Shown in pieces: positions 35,645 through 44,575 of a stretch of 64,000 nucleotides of DNA. The notes beneath the pieces are model-generated. The model searched no databases. It was given only the letters and a program-made list of their open reading frames with translations, and had not been told where the DNA came from. The DNA is from Vibrio mimicus CAIM 602. GTDB taxonomy: Bacteria > Pseudomonadota > Gammaproteobacteria > Enterobacterales > Vibrionaceae. The translations under genes and the position numbers were made by a program. The stretch lies in contig NZ_AOMO01000024.1 of assembly GCF_000338875.1 (NCBI RefSeq), positions 248,001-312,000 on the forward strand, written 5' to 3'. Positions within the stretch are counted from its first letter, which is position 1; each line of letters begins with the position of its first letter.

Positions 35645-36240
35645 CGGTAATTTCGCTCGAAAACGCCTTCCGGCATCTGATCGATCTGATATTGAATCAT
35701 GGCATCAAACACCTTAAGCAGTGGCGAAAAGTCACGCTCAGGTTGCCACTGCTGGAGCAGATGGTACCCCGCCTCCACAGTAGAAAGCGCTGTATCATCC
35801 GGCGCTTTGCGAATTCGGTAATGCCCAACACACTCGACCGGCAAACGCAGACTCGGTAAATCATGCAGTTGAGTGTTGATTTGCCACATCTTGTAGGCTT
35901 TTTTCCACGTCCCATCGAGCAAAATCACCCGCTTTTTGCGCGCTGTCGCAAGGCTTATCTCGGTGCATTCTTGCGCATGTTCATTCGGGTAAAGCACATA
36001 GTGATCCACATCCGGCTCTGCCAGCAGTTGGTTTAACTCGTCATGCTCACGAAAATCTTCACCCACTAACAGCCGACAATTGTCCAATGACAAGCTGAGA
36101 ATGCGCGCGGTACCCAATGGGCGCTTTTGTTCCGTTGGGTGTTGAAGAATGATAAGCTCAACCGCACTTTCCAGCGCGACAATTGACGGACACAAGCACG
36201 CTTTACGCGCTTTACCACACTCGGAACAATAACGGGACAT
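35638..36240 (-). CDS. tapT: tRNA-uridine aminocarboxypropyltransferase TapT (DTW domain)
   Basis: TapT forms acp3U at position 47 of tRNAs using S-adenosylmethionine. The protein has 200 residues. An N-terminal Cys cluster (CSECGKARKACLCP) is followed by the DTW-domain motifs LDGTWKKAYKMW and YRIRKAPDDTALSTVEAG. The start ATG is 3 bases from the start of the divergent rhombosortase gene, so each promoter must lie within the other gene. Confidence 0.92.
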   Translation of the reverse strand: MSRYCSECGKARKACLCPSIVALESAVELIILQHPTEQKRPLGTARILSLSLDNCRLLVGEDFREHDELNQLLAEPDVDHYVLYPNEHAQECTEISLATARKKRVILLDGTWKKAYKMWQINTQLHDLPSLRLPVECVGHYRIRKAPDDTALSTVEAGYHLLQQWQPERDFSPLLKVFDAMIQYQIDQMPEGVFERNYRQ

Positions 36241-36243
36241 GAC

Positions 36244-36795
36244 GTGAATCTTTACCTGCTGTTATTGGCTATAAGCCTGTTGAGTTTAAGTCTGCAGTGG
36301 CCACCACTGCATGAGCTGACTCTGTGGCACTTCAGCGCCATAGAACAAGGTCAATGGTGGCGCATCCTAGCAGGAAACTTCGCACACACCAACTTTGCCC
36401 ACTGGGCGATGAACCTTGCCGCATTATGGATCATCAGTTTTGTGTTTAAACCCACGCCACGTCAGCTGCTGATCCCTCTGGTACTGATCAGCCTTGCGGT
36501 GGGGGGGATGATTTTAGCTTCCGATATGCAGTTTTATGTTGGGCTTTCTGGCACCTTGCATGGTCTATTTGCTTACTACGCGCTGAATGAAGCCCTTAAT
36601 GGACGACGCAGCAGTTGGCTGTTAGTGCTTGGCGTTATCGGTAAGGTGGGATGGGAGCAGTGGTTTGGCGCATCTGCCAGTACCGCAGAACTGATTGGCG
36701 CACGAGTAGCGACGGAAGCCCATTTGGCTGGTTTAGTCAGCGGTTTGTTGCTTGCTGCTGGGCATTTCTTCTTGCGGCGTAAACTATCGCAATAA
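36244..36795 (+). CDS. rrtA: rhombosortase, rhomboid-family intramembrane protease
   Basis: Rhombosortases cleave GlyGly-CTERM proteins such as secreted V. cholerae trypsin-like proteases and fix them to the surface. The protein has 183 residues with about six hydrophobic segments. The catalytic Ser is in GLSGTLHG (Ser102) and the His in TEAHLAGL (His160), with HTNFAHWAMN (about 48-57) matching the family's HxxxN region. The start is a GTG with a weak CGGGA ribosome site; no later Met fits. No GlyGly-CTERM substrate is evident in the window. Confidence 0.85.
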   Translation: MNLYLLLLAISLLSLSLQWPPLHELTLWHFSAIEQGQWWRILAGNFAHTNFAHWAMNLAALWIISFVFKPTPRQLLIPLVLISLAVGGMILASDMQFYVGLSGTLHGLFAYYALNEALNGRRSSWLLVLGVIGKVGWEQWFGASASTAELIGARVATEAHLAGLVSGLLLAAGHFFLRRKLSQ

Positions 36796-36806
36796 ACACG
36801 ATAAAG

Positions 36807-36840
36807 AAGGCCGAACATTATACGTTCAGCCTTTTCTTCT
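36807..36840 (+). terminator. terminator after rhombosortase
   Basis: AAGGCCGAAC and GTTCAGCCTT pair with one mismatch, followed by TTTTCTTCT. It lies between convergent rrtA and the M3 peptidase gene. Confidence 0.75.
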
Positions 36841-36880
36841 CTTACTTTTTTAGTCGTTGAATGCCACTTAAAAACACCAA

Positions 36881-38728
36881 TTAGCAGCCGTATTCTTTAG
36901 CAATATACGCCTCAAATTGGCGGCACAGCTCCTCATCCGAATCACGGTTAGAAGCCAACTCAGTGGCGCCATCAATCACTCGAATCTGCGCATTTAATGA
37001 AGCGGGTTTGGTTTGCTTACGCGTCTCCAATTGCACCATTTTGTGCTGCTGCTTTTTCCATGCTTCTTCCGGAGTTAAGTTACAGGCATCCGCAAGATAG
37101 CGAGCATTAAAGCCTTCGCCAGTAAGGTTCACAATAGTGTCATTGTGAGAAAGTGCGTTACCTTGATACCAATAATGCTTCGCCAAGAGTGGCCCAATGG
37201 CAGGGTTATCGGTGAGATAACCAAACTGCTCAAGGAAATAAGCGCGGGTTTGGTATACCGCCATATGTGCCAACAAGTAACCGTGATAAGCACACGCCGA
37301 TTCATCTGATAACAGATGCGGGATCGCCATCAGTGGGCGCGGACTGCATTCTAGGCCGATAATACGCTTTTCGGTTGCTCTGGCCAGTTCGGTAACTCGC
37401 TCTGCGGTCAGCTCTTCCTCGCTCAGTTCATACAATGCTCGCTCAAAATACGGCACTAACAAAATACTGCGCTCTTCGTAAGCTTTAAACGGTTGGCGGC
37501 TAAACACCATGGCTTTAATGGTTTCGTCAGGTACGGTATTACCCTGCGCATCTTTGGCGTAGGTTTTCAACCAGTCGGCATCCATCAATAGGCTGTCGCA
37601 GAACATGGATTGCGTTTCGGCGTACGCCATAGAAGTTGGTGCAAATTCTTGTGAAAAACACGGCGCGTTCATCTTCACATTAGCAAAGTGCGCCGCGTGC
37701 CCACCTTCATGGAACAAGGTGTTGATGCCATCGTAACCACTACCCACCTGATCTGGCTTCGCATTACTGGTGAAATTGACTTTCGCCGCCACCCACTGAC
37801 CTTGGTCGTAAAACGCCGGAATTGGCCCATGGCAGAAACCGTTTGGATATTTGCCTTTGCGATCCAGCAAATCGAGCGTAAGCTCAGCGCCACTAAATTC
37901 AATGTTGAGGCGACCAAAAGACTCCACCCAACGACGCAGCGATTGTGAAAATGGCACGTAAGGATCCAGCTCACGCATCACATCGCCCGCAAACGAATAG
38001 ATGAAGTTATGTCCTTGCAGCGCTTGCTCACCTTTACTTTGTGCAAGTTCCGCCAAACTGGTGAAGTGGCGATCACGCGTGCGCTGTTCAAAATCATCCA
38101 AAATGGTGAACAGTTGCTCAGTGGTCATCTTCTCTTTTTTGGCAACCGAGTAATCAAAAAAGGTTTGATAACCTAAGCTGCGTGCAAAATGGTTACGACG
38201 CTTCACCAGCTCTAACAATCCATTTTGTAATAGCCACTGTTCTAAACCCAAGAAAGCCTGATGTGCGCTGCGACGTACCGCTTCTTGATCATGAGTACGC
38301 ACCGTGGAACCCAAAGTGACAATCGAGGCTTCGACTGCTTCGCCCTGTTCGTTGGTGTAAGTCAGCACATGCTTCTGTTTTTTCTCAAACAAATCGGCCT
38401 CAAATTGGATTAATCCGGCTTTGAGTGACTGTGCTTGCTCTGATTCCAGCGCATGACTTTCAAACATCGCGAACCAGCCTTGTAAGCCCGTTAAGGTTTG
38501 TGCTTTTTCTTCGCTATCGGTGATCTGTTCTGCCAATTCGATTTGCTGGCGAATTTCCTCAATCCGCGCACCATTGCTCAGAAACTGAGTCCACTCGGTT
38601 TGTGCTTGCGCGGAACCCGCATGATCGTCACTCAGCCCCATGTAGGTATCCCAGAAGAAATCTTCTTTGACACGATGGATGTTCAGATAACGGTGGTTAA
38701 GTTGGTTGAGGTAGTGTGTCGCAGACAT
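36881..38728 (-). CDS. M3-family oligopeptidase
   Basis: The protein has 615 residues without a signal peptide. The zinc motif FHEGGHAAHF (HExxH) and the downstream PTSMAYAETQSMF with the third-ligand Glu identify an M3 (thimet/PepF-like) metallopeptidase. Such enzymes hydrolyse short peptides in the cytoplasm. The ATG follows AAGGA. It stands alone, with the rhombosortase convergent on one side and an ERIC element on the other. Confidence 0.9.
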   Translation of the reverse strand: MSATHYLNQLNHRYLNIHRVKEDFFWDTYMGLSDDHAGSAQAQTEWTQFLSNGARIEEIRQQIELAEQITDSEEKAQTLTGLQGWFAMFESHALESEQAQSLKAGLIQFEADLFEKKQKHVLTYTNEQGEAVEASIVTLGSTVRTHDQEAVRRSAHQAFLGLEQWLLQNGLLELVKRRNHFARSLGYQTFFDYSVAKKEKMTTEQLFTILDDFEQRTRDRHFTSLAELAQSKGEQALQGHNFIYSFAGDVMRELDPYVPFSQSLRRWVESFGRLNIEFSGAELTLDLLDRKGKYPNGFCHGPIPAFYDQGQWVAAKVNFTSNAKPDQVGSGYDGINTLFHEGGHAAHFANVKMNAPCFSQEFAPTSMAYAETQSMFCDSLLMDADWLKTYAKDAQGNTVPDETIKAMVFSRQPFKAYEERSILLVPYFERALYELSEEELTAERVTELARATEKRIIGLECSPRPLMAIPHLLSDESACAYHGYLLAHMAVYQTRAYFLEQFGYLTDNPAIGPLLAKHYWYQGNALSHNDTIVNLTGEGFNARYLADACNLTPEEAWKKQQHKMVQLETRKQTKPASLNAQIRVIDGATELASNRDSDEELCRQFEAYIAKEYGC

Positions 38729-38922
38729 AACAATCCTTATTGATGATTTTCCTTGCTCTTCTTGTCGAGATTAGAAGAGTCGATGAAGGCGCATTATCGC
38801 ACGATGCTGCACAATGCGAGCAGGCACTCCGAGAAATGCGATAGAGCCTACTGTCCATTGAATTTTACTGGCGGAAAAAATACGTGAATAAAACGCCTAC
38901 CCTCAAACTAAATAAAGCACTT

Positions 38923-39050
38923 CTCCCCAAACTAATTGGCGCTGCAGGTAGGCGGCAAGTGAGTGAAACCCCATGAACATAGATAAACTATGTGATTGGG
39001 GTGAACGAACGTAGCCAACACCACTGCAGCGCCAAGTAGGAAAGGGATTA
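38923..39050. repeat. ERIC element 2, overlapping the rnd stop codon
   Basis: The element shares its core with ERIC element 1 almost base for base (GGTAGGCGGCAAGTGAGTGA, then GTGAACGAACGTAGCCAACACC). The ends carry TTGGCGCTGCAG and CTGCAGCGCCAAG. The right terminal bases include the complement of the rnd stop codon (39048-39050). The rest of 38729-39050 holds only the promoter region of the M3 peptidase gene. Confidence 0.9.
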
Positions 39051-40169
39051 TTTCGAGACGAGCGTATTAAGCTTTTCACCCAGTAGTGGCAAACGCCACC
39101 CTTGCATCAAATCAGGCAAGCGGGCTGGGTCACGATCGCGTTTCCACACCCAACTCAGCAGCTGGTTAAGCTGTTTTTTCGACGCCAGAAACTCAGTCGC
39201 AAGACCACTGGTGTTCGAAACGCTCTTTACTTCATCTTTCAAACGTTTGAACAACTGCTTGTAACCTGGGTATTCCATAATCGGCACGATTTCTGGTGGA
39301 TACGCATCGGCTGGCGTTTCCAGTGCCGCCTTCACCATAGCGATAATTTTGCTGCTATGACGACGGATCGCATGAGGGTCTACACCCTCTTCTTCCATGC
39401 GTTTCGGGCTACGGAGTGCCAAACGCGAAATGGTCAGTAAGTCCGTTTCTTTAATCACGAAGTTCAGCGCCAAATCTCGGTTCACTGCTTCATGATAACG
39501 CCATGTTGCTAATGGTTTGAGGATCGCCAGTTCTTTAGGTTTAAGCTGCCAAGCACCTTTGATGTCTAAGTAAGCGAGCTCTGGGTTGCTGACTTTGGTG
39601 CGCTTCGCGACTTGCAGTTCACTTTCTTGCAGCGCCGCTTCCCACCAACCGGCGTGAGTCACTCGCTCCAGCAATTTTTCGTACATCGGCAACAGATAGA
39701 ACACATCGGCCGCTGCGTATTCGAGTTGCTTGTCACTCAGTGGGCGTGCTAACCAATCGGTGCGTGATTCGCTTTTATCTAACTCAACTTGCAGTTGATC
39801 TTGCACTAACGCCGCAAATCCGGTGGATAAACCGTAGCCCAAAAACGCGGCCATAATCTGAGTATCCACCATAGGGAAAGGAGTACAGCCAAACGCGTTC
39901 TGGAATACTTCCAAATCTTCGCCACAGGCATGCAGCACTTTCAATACGGAAGTGTCCTGCAATAACTCGACAAACGGTGTCATTTCATCAATCACAGTCG
40001 GATCGATCAGCGACAGGTTTTCCCCATCAAACATCTGGATCAATCCCAGTTGTGGGAAGAAAGTACGGGTGCGGACAAATTCAGTATCCAGCATCACCAC
40101 ATCCGCATCACGGGCGGCAAGACAGACTCGTTGTAGATCGCCAAGTTGGGTAATAATTTGATAATTCAC
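39048..40169 (-). CDS. rnd: ribonuclease D
   Basis: RNase D trims tRNA 3' ends. The protein has 373 residues from the GTG at 40169 (E. coli 375, starting at the equivalent MNYQ). DEDD-exonuclease motifs begin with MLDTEFVRTRTFFPQLGLIQ and end with LEYAAADVFYL; HRDC domains make up the C-terminal half. An in-frame GTG at 40205 would place the N-terminus inside the fadD terminator hairpin, so the later start is preferred. The stop codon lies in ERIC element 2. Confidence 0.94.
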   Translation of the reverse strand: MNYQIITQLGDLQRVCLAARDADVVMLDTEFVRTRTFFPQLGLIQMFDGENLSLIDPTVIDEMTPFVELLQDTSVLKVLHACGEDLEVFQNAFGCTPFPMVDTQIMAAFLGYGLSTGFAALVQDQLQVELDKSESRTDWLARPLSDKQLEYAAADVFYLLPMYEKLLERVTHAGWWEAALQESELQVAKRTKVSNPELAYLDIKGAWQLKPKELAILKPLATWRYHEAVNRDLALNFVIKETDLLTISRLALRSPKRMEEEGVDPHAIRRHSSKIIAMVKAALETPADAYPPEIVPIMEYPGYKQLFKRLKDEVKSVSNTSGLATEFLASKKQLNQLLSWVWKRDRDPARLPDLMQGWRLPLLGEKLNTLVSK

Positions 40170-40208
40170 AGATAACTCGCTGTTGTTGCTCAAAAGAAGA
40201 GACACTTC

Positions 40209-40244
40209 TTTTGAAAGAAAATGCCGGCAGTTAAGGCCGGCATT
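40209..40244 (-). terminator. terminator of fadD
   Basis: AATGCCGGC and GCCGGCATT form a perfect 9-base stem, followed on the minus strand by TTTTCTTT. Confidence 0.85.
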
Positions 40245-40278
40245 CTAACATTAAAAAACACTCGCAGATGGATACAGC

Positions 40279-41979
40279 TTATGCGCTTTCTTCAGCCTTT
40301 GCCGCTAATTGTGCGTCATTTTCTTCGCGTAGCACACGACGCAGGATTTTACCTACGTTGGTTTTTGGCAGATCCTCACGGAATTCGATCAGCTTAGGCA
40401 CTTTATAACCAGTCAGATGTTTACGGCAGTGAGCAATGATTTCCTCTTTGGTCAGGCTTGGATCACGCTTCACCACGTAGATCTTCACTAACTCACCAGA
40501 AGCATCATTTGGCTGACCGATCGCTGCCACTTCAAGCACTTTGCCGTGAAGCGCCACCACATCTTCAATTTCATTTGGATAGACGTTAAAGCCAGAGACC
40601 AGAATCATGTCTTTCTTACGATCGACAATGTGGATCAAACCTTGGTCATCAAATTTAACGATGTCGCCCGTCGATAACCAACCATCGGCATTCAGCACTT
40701 CTTTGGTTGCTTCTGGACGTTGCCAGTAACCTTGCATGACCTGTGGACCACGCACTTGAAGCTCACCGACTTGATCGTTAGACAGTACATTGCCTTCATC
40801 ATCGATAATGCGCACTTCGGTTGAAGGCACAGGCAAACCAATGGCTCCGGTGTAATCGGTCAAGTCGTAAGGGTTACCCGTTACCAATGGCGCACATTCG
40901 GTCAAACCGTAGCCTTCCAGCAAATGGACACCGGTAGTCTTTTTCCAACGCTCAGCAACAGCGCGTTGTACCGCCATACCGCCACCCACAGCTAACTTCA
41001 TGTTTTTGAAGTCCAGTTCGTGGAAATCTTCGTTATTAACCAGCGCGTTAAACAGAGTATTTACGCCAGTAATCGCCGTGAAGGGGTACTTTTGCAGCTC
41101 TTTCACAAAACCCGGGATATCACGCGGGTTAGTGATCAGTAAGTTGCGGCCACCCATTTCAATAAACAGCAGGCAGTTTACAGTCAAGGCAAACACGTGA
41201 TACAGCGGTAGCGCTGTAACCACCAGTTCACGACCTTCTTGCAGCACAGGGCCATAAGCACCTTTGGCTTGCAGCACGTTTGCCACCATGTTGCGGTGAG
41301 TCAGAATTGCGCCTTTAGCCACACCCGTTGTACCACCGGTGTATTGCAGGAAGGCAATATCTTCACCTGACATAAACGGCTTCACATATTGTAGACGGCG
41401 ACCTTTGTGCAGCGCCTTACGCATCGAAATCGCGCCCGGCAGATCGTACTTAGGTACCATGCCTTTAACATATTTCACTACGAAGTCGACAACCGTGCCT
41501 TTCGCGCGTGGCAGCATCTGTCCCAAGCTGGTCAGAACCACATGCTTCACCTGAGTATTCGCGACGATCTGTTCTAAGGTGTTGGCAAAGTTTGAAACGA
41601 TCACAATCGCGCGCGCATCTGCATCATTCAGTTGATGCTCTAGCTCACGTGGGGTGTAAAGTGGGTTCACGTTAACTGCGATCATACCTGCACGCAGTAC
41701 ACCAAACAGCGCCACAGGGTATTGCAGCAAGTTCGGCATCATCAGGGCGACACGGTCACCCTTCTTCAATTTCAGATCATTTTGCAGATAAGCCGCAAAT
41801 GCACGGCTGCGCTCTTCCAGCTTACGGAATGTCATCACCGCGCCCATGTTCATGAAGGCTGGCTGATCCGCGTACTTATGTACCGATTGTTCAAACATTT
41901 CGACCAGTGATGGGTACTGATCAGGATTAATGGTTTCCGGTACGTCTTTCGGATAACGTGAAAGCCAAGGTTTATCCAC
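40279..41979 (-). CDS. fadD: long-chain fatty acyl-CoA ligase FadD
   Basis: FadD activates imported long-chain fatty acids with ATP and CoA at the inner membrane. The protein has 566 residues and is very close to E. coli FadD. It has the P-loop [16 protein letters not shown], the YGLTECAP motif, and the FACS signature [21 protein letters not shown]. The start is a GTG preceded by GAGGAG. Only a half-site of a FadR operator (GACCA near 42046-42050) is visible upstream, so FadR control is likely from biology but not shown. Confidence 0.96.
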   Translation of the reverse strand: MDKPWLSRYPKDVPETINPDQYPSLVEMFEQSVHKYADQPAFMNMGAVMTFRKLEERSRAFAAYLQNDLKLKKGDRVALMMPNLLQYPVALFGVLRAGMIAVNVNPLYTPRELEHQLNDADARAIVIVSNFANTLEQIVANTQVKHVVLTSLGQMLPRAKGTVVDFVVKYVKGMVPKYDLPGAISMRKALHKGRRLQYVKPFMSGEDIAFLQYTGGTTGVAKGAILTHRNMVANVLQAKGAYGPVLQEGRELVVTALPLYHVFALTVNCLLFIEMGGRNLLITNPRDIPGFVKELQKYPFTAITGVNTLFNALVNNEDFHELDFKNMKLAVGGGMAVQRAVAERWKKTTGVHLLEGYGLTECAPLVTGNPYDLTDYTGAIGLPVPSTEVRIIDDEGNVLSNDQVGELQVRGPQVMQGYWQRPEATKEVLNADGWLSTGDIVKFDDQGLIHIVDRKKDMILVSGFNVYPNEIEDVVALHGKVLEVAAIGQPNDASGELVKIYVVKRDPSLTKEEIIAHCRKHLTGYKVPKLIEFREDLPKTNVGKILRRVLREENDAQLAAKAEESA

Positions 41980-42100
41980 GGTAATACTCCTCGTTATTGG
42001 CTGGCGCTATTCTTGTTGTTGTCATGCAGTTGTTATGCAAATGCTGACCACTATTACAGCACAGCCTAAGTGGTTGAGCACGCAACTCTCAAACACTTGT

Positions 42101-42955
42101 TTAAATTTTGTTAACTAAGCCAAAAATCAATTCAGCGACTGATTGTGGCTGTTCAAGATGGCAGTGATGACCACCCGTTACAGTGTGAATGGGGATTGCC
42201 GCAAGATTCTCTTCTTGCACTTTCTGCTGGAGCGAAGCAAACCCCTGAGTTCCTAAAATCACCTGTTGCGGGCAACACACTTGCTCGCGGATCTGCGCCG
42301 CTTGCTCAGGCGACATACGATACAAAGAATCTGCTTTGAGCTTAGGATCATGTCGCCAGAAGCATTTCCCATCACGCATTTGAGTGCCTCGTTCTACCAG
42401 TGGGCGTAACAACTCACCGGGCAACTGATTGGCCAAAGCACGATGGCGAAGTGCATGTTCGAAGCTGGAATAACCGCGAGGCTTAGTGTTACGTAACGCA
42501 TGGCGAGAGCGAACACCTTGCCGCAAACGCGTGACACTGTACGTGGCTGGTTCAGAGAGTGGGCCAAAGCCTTCAATCTGCACTAAGCCGTTCACTTGCT
42601 CAGGAAAGGCGGCACTATAACAACTTGCGATTAAAGCACCAAGCGAATGGCCTACTAGCAGCCGTTTGTTTGGCGATAAGTTGAGCAAAAGCTGATCAAT
42701 ATCGTCGATATAGTCATGAAATGGGTAATAACCCACTCTGTGGCTGGATAAACCATGCCCAGGTAAATCAATGGCACACAAATGCAAATCGGGGCACAGA
42801 TGATGTAGTGCCTGCATGAGTGAGAAAAAACTCGCGGCGTTATCAAGCCAGCCATGAATAAAAATGACCGATACCTCGGCCATTTTTGCATCTCCCACTT
42901 CCACAGCAGCTAACTGCCCCTGCTCAAGCGGGTACGTTGTTTCGATCAGCTTCAT
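42101..42955 (-). CDS. alpha/beta hydrolase
   Basis: The protein has 284 residues. FIHGWLDNAASF forms the oxyanion region, VGHSLGALIA the nucleophile elbow with Ser, and TGGHHCHLEQP the C-terminal His. The substrate is unknown. The ATG at 42955 overlaps the slp stop as ATGA, which marks it as the coupled start; a longer frame from 43024 would run into slp. It ends the yoaA-tsaB-hypothetical-slp-hydrolase operon. Confidence 0.88.
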   Translation of the reverse strand: MKLIETTYPLEQGQLAAVEVGDAKMAEVSVIFIHGWLDNAASFFSLMQALHHLCPDLHLCAIDLPGHGLSSHRVGYYPFHDYIDDIDQLLLNLSPNKRLLVGHSLGALIASCYSAAFPEQVNGLVQIEGFGPLSEPATYSVTRLRQGVRSRHALRNTKPRGYSSFEHALRHRALANQLPGELLRPLVERGTQMRDGKCFWRHDPKLKADSLYRMSPEQAAQIREQVCCPQQVILGTQGFASLQQKVQEENLAAIPIHTVTGGHHCHLEQPQSVAELIFGLVNKI

Positions 42956-43509
42956 TTGACTTCTTGAATAATCCGCCCATCCCGTTCGGGTACAGAATGC
43001 GGCCAACAATAGAAGCCACGGCATGGGAACATGTAAGGACCAATGTCATCCACTTGCACTCGCTCTTCAACTCGCCATAAATGATAGCCTTCGGCATTAA
43101 TCACTGGATAACGATGCTCAAAATCGCCAACCTTGCCCTCTTCTGAGCCCGCACTTGTGCCATACACCGTCAGTAACCGGCCCTCACCAAAGGTGACGGG
43201 ATCCAAAAAACCCTTCACGTACGCGACGAATCGACCTTGTGGATCTCGCTGAATGTTAGGACGTCCCGCACTGTCGATCGGTAAGTTAACCAATTCAACG
43301 CGGGTACGATCTTTTTGATTGCTGATATTGGCAACAACACCACCCATTCGAACCGGTGCCGTTGAAGCAGGGTCAAGCTCAAGCCAAGCCGAATATTGGG
43401 TAACCACGCTTTTATCATCTGGGTTCCCCAACTCTGGCGGCAAGCTTGTACAAGCTGAAAGCAGCAACGCCATTGTGGGTACAAATAGTTTCAGAAAATG
43501 CATTTTCAT
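42952..43509 (-). CDS. slp: Slp-family outer-membrane lipoprotein
   Basis: The protein has 185 residues. The lipoprotein signal ends in LLSAC. The rest matches the Slp (starvation-inducible lipoprotein) family, including RVGGVVANISNQ-type RMGGVVANISN and the ending region RVEERVQVDDIGPY. Slp proteins are outer-membrane lipoproteins of unclear function, linked to carbon starvation and acid stress in E. coli. The ATG at 43509 follows GGGAT. It is 16 bases after the hypothetical 101-residue gene. Confidence 0.88.
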   Translation of the reverse strand: MKMHFLKLFVPTMALLLSACTSLPPELGNPDDKSVVTQYSAWLELDPASTAPVRMGGVVANISNQKDRTRVELVNLPIDSAGRPNIQRDPQGRFVAYVKGFLDPVTFGEGRLLTVYGTSAGSEEGKVGDFEHRYPVINAEGYHLWRVEERVQVDDIGPYMFPCRGFYCWPHSVPERDGRIIQEVK

Positions 43510-43525
43510 CGAATTTATCCCATGG

Positions 43526-43831
43526 TTAGATGTAAATATCGACCCCAAGCAGCTGCGCAAGTTCCTCTTTACGCGCTTGGTTCATCACATCCAGATACTC
43601 TTCCATCGCCTTGCGAGCACGCCCTTCGGGTAAATCGTACTGCACTTGCGCACGGTGAATATCCGACTCACTGACTTGGCGAATCGATTCCGCAACCGCA
43701 TTGGCAACTTTGCTGGTCGATGAAACGCTCTTGCCACTCTCGCTCTGGCTGACTTCGCCCTTTTTCCCCGCCTTGGAGGTTTTATTGGTGCCGGGCAGCC
43801 GCGCCGGAGGTAATCCATTAATTGAAACCAT
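43526..43831 (-). CDS. hypothetical 101-residue protein in tsaB-slp operon
   Basis: I do not recognise this protein. The first 50 residues are low-complexity (Ser, Lys, Thr, Gly) and probably disordered; residues 50-101 look helical (ARKAMEEYLDVMNQARKEELAQLL). There is no signal peptide. The layout is vaguely FlgM-like but no FlgM signature is convincing. It has a good AGGAA ribosome site and sits tightly between tsaB and slp, so it is surely expressed. Confidence 0.75.
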   Translation of the reverse strand: MVSINGLPPARLPGTNKTSKAGKKGEVSQSESGKSVSSTSKVANAVAESIRQVSESDIHRAQVQYDLPEGRARKAMEEYLDVMNQARKEELAQLLGVDIYI

Positions 43832-43876
43832 ACTGTTCCTATCGATTAGCGAGTGAGTGAGCGCTCATCTTCTGCC

Positions 43877-44575
43877 TTATTCTCGGCCGGGAAGCTTTTT
43901 CCAAGCCACGGTATCACGCAGATACACTGGGCTCGCTTGCTCAACACTCATGGTATTGCCTTGCGCCAATTCAAACTGAGCCAAATAAGCAATATCTTGC
44001 GAATCTGGGTAAAGCACTTCACTGGTTTGCACTTGCAGCGGCAGATCCGCCAGTGCTGGGTAAGCGTCCCACCCTGTTCCGGCTTTGCCCCAAACTTGCT
44101 CGTCTTGCGTCAAGGTCTGCGCCAACAGCGCAGGCGCAATCACACACTCCGCTTCCGCGGCTTGCCAACTGCCATCTTCTTGACGCACATAGCACCCCCA
44201 ATACACTTCTTCCATGCGCGCATCAATGGCACTGGCAACATGGGTCATGCCTTGTAGGCGATACGCTGCTTGCGCCATCGCCGCTAAGGTGGAAATGCCA
44301 ATCATCGGCAGATTCGCACCAAATGCTAAACCTTGTGCAATTCCAATGCCAATCCGTACCCCAGTAAAACTCCCAGGGCCACGACCAAAAGCCAAAGCAT
44401 CCAATTCTTGTAGCGTTACGCCTGCTTCTTTTAATACTTCATCCACCATAGGCAATACTTTTTTGGTGTGATCACGCGGGGCGATTTCACTGCGTGAATA
44501 AACGGTATTGCCGACGAGTAGCGCGACGGAACAGCGCTCGGTGGCGGTATCTAAGGCGAGAATTTTTACGCTCAT
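43877..44575 (-). CDS. tsaB: tRNA t6A biosynthesis protein TsaB
   Basis: TsaB is the scaffold partner of TsaD and TsaE in making t6A37 on ANN-decoding tRNAs. The protein has 232 residues with [15 protein letters not shown] at the start and the ASKHA-type [20 protein letters not shown]. Its ATG overlaps the yoaA stop as ATGA. Confidence 0.95.
   Translation of the reverse strand: MSVKILALDTATERCSVALLVGNTVYSRSEIAPRDHTKKVLPMVDEVLKEAGVTLQELDALAFGRGPGSFTGVRIGIGIAQGLAFGANLPMIGISTLAAMAQAAYRLQGMTHVASAIDARMEEVYWGCYVRQEDGSWQAAEAECVIAPALLAQTLTQDEQVWGKAGTGWDAYPALADLPLQVQTSEVLYPDSQDIAYLAQFELAQGNTMSVEQASPVYLRDTVAWKKLPGRE

Noticed and set aside
42039..42055. FadR operator upstream of fadD
   Set aside because: Only the right half GACCA matches; the left half matches one base in five.
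43526..43831. FlgM-like anti-sigma factor
   Set aside because: The overall layout is similar but no FlgM signature is convincing, and there are no flagellar genes nearby.
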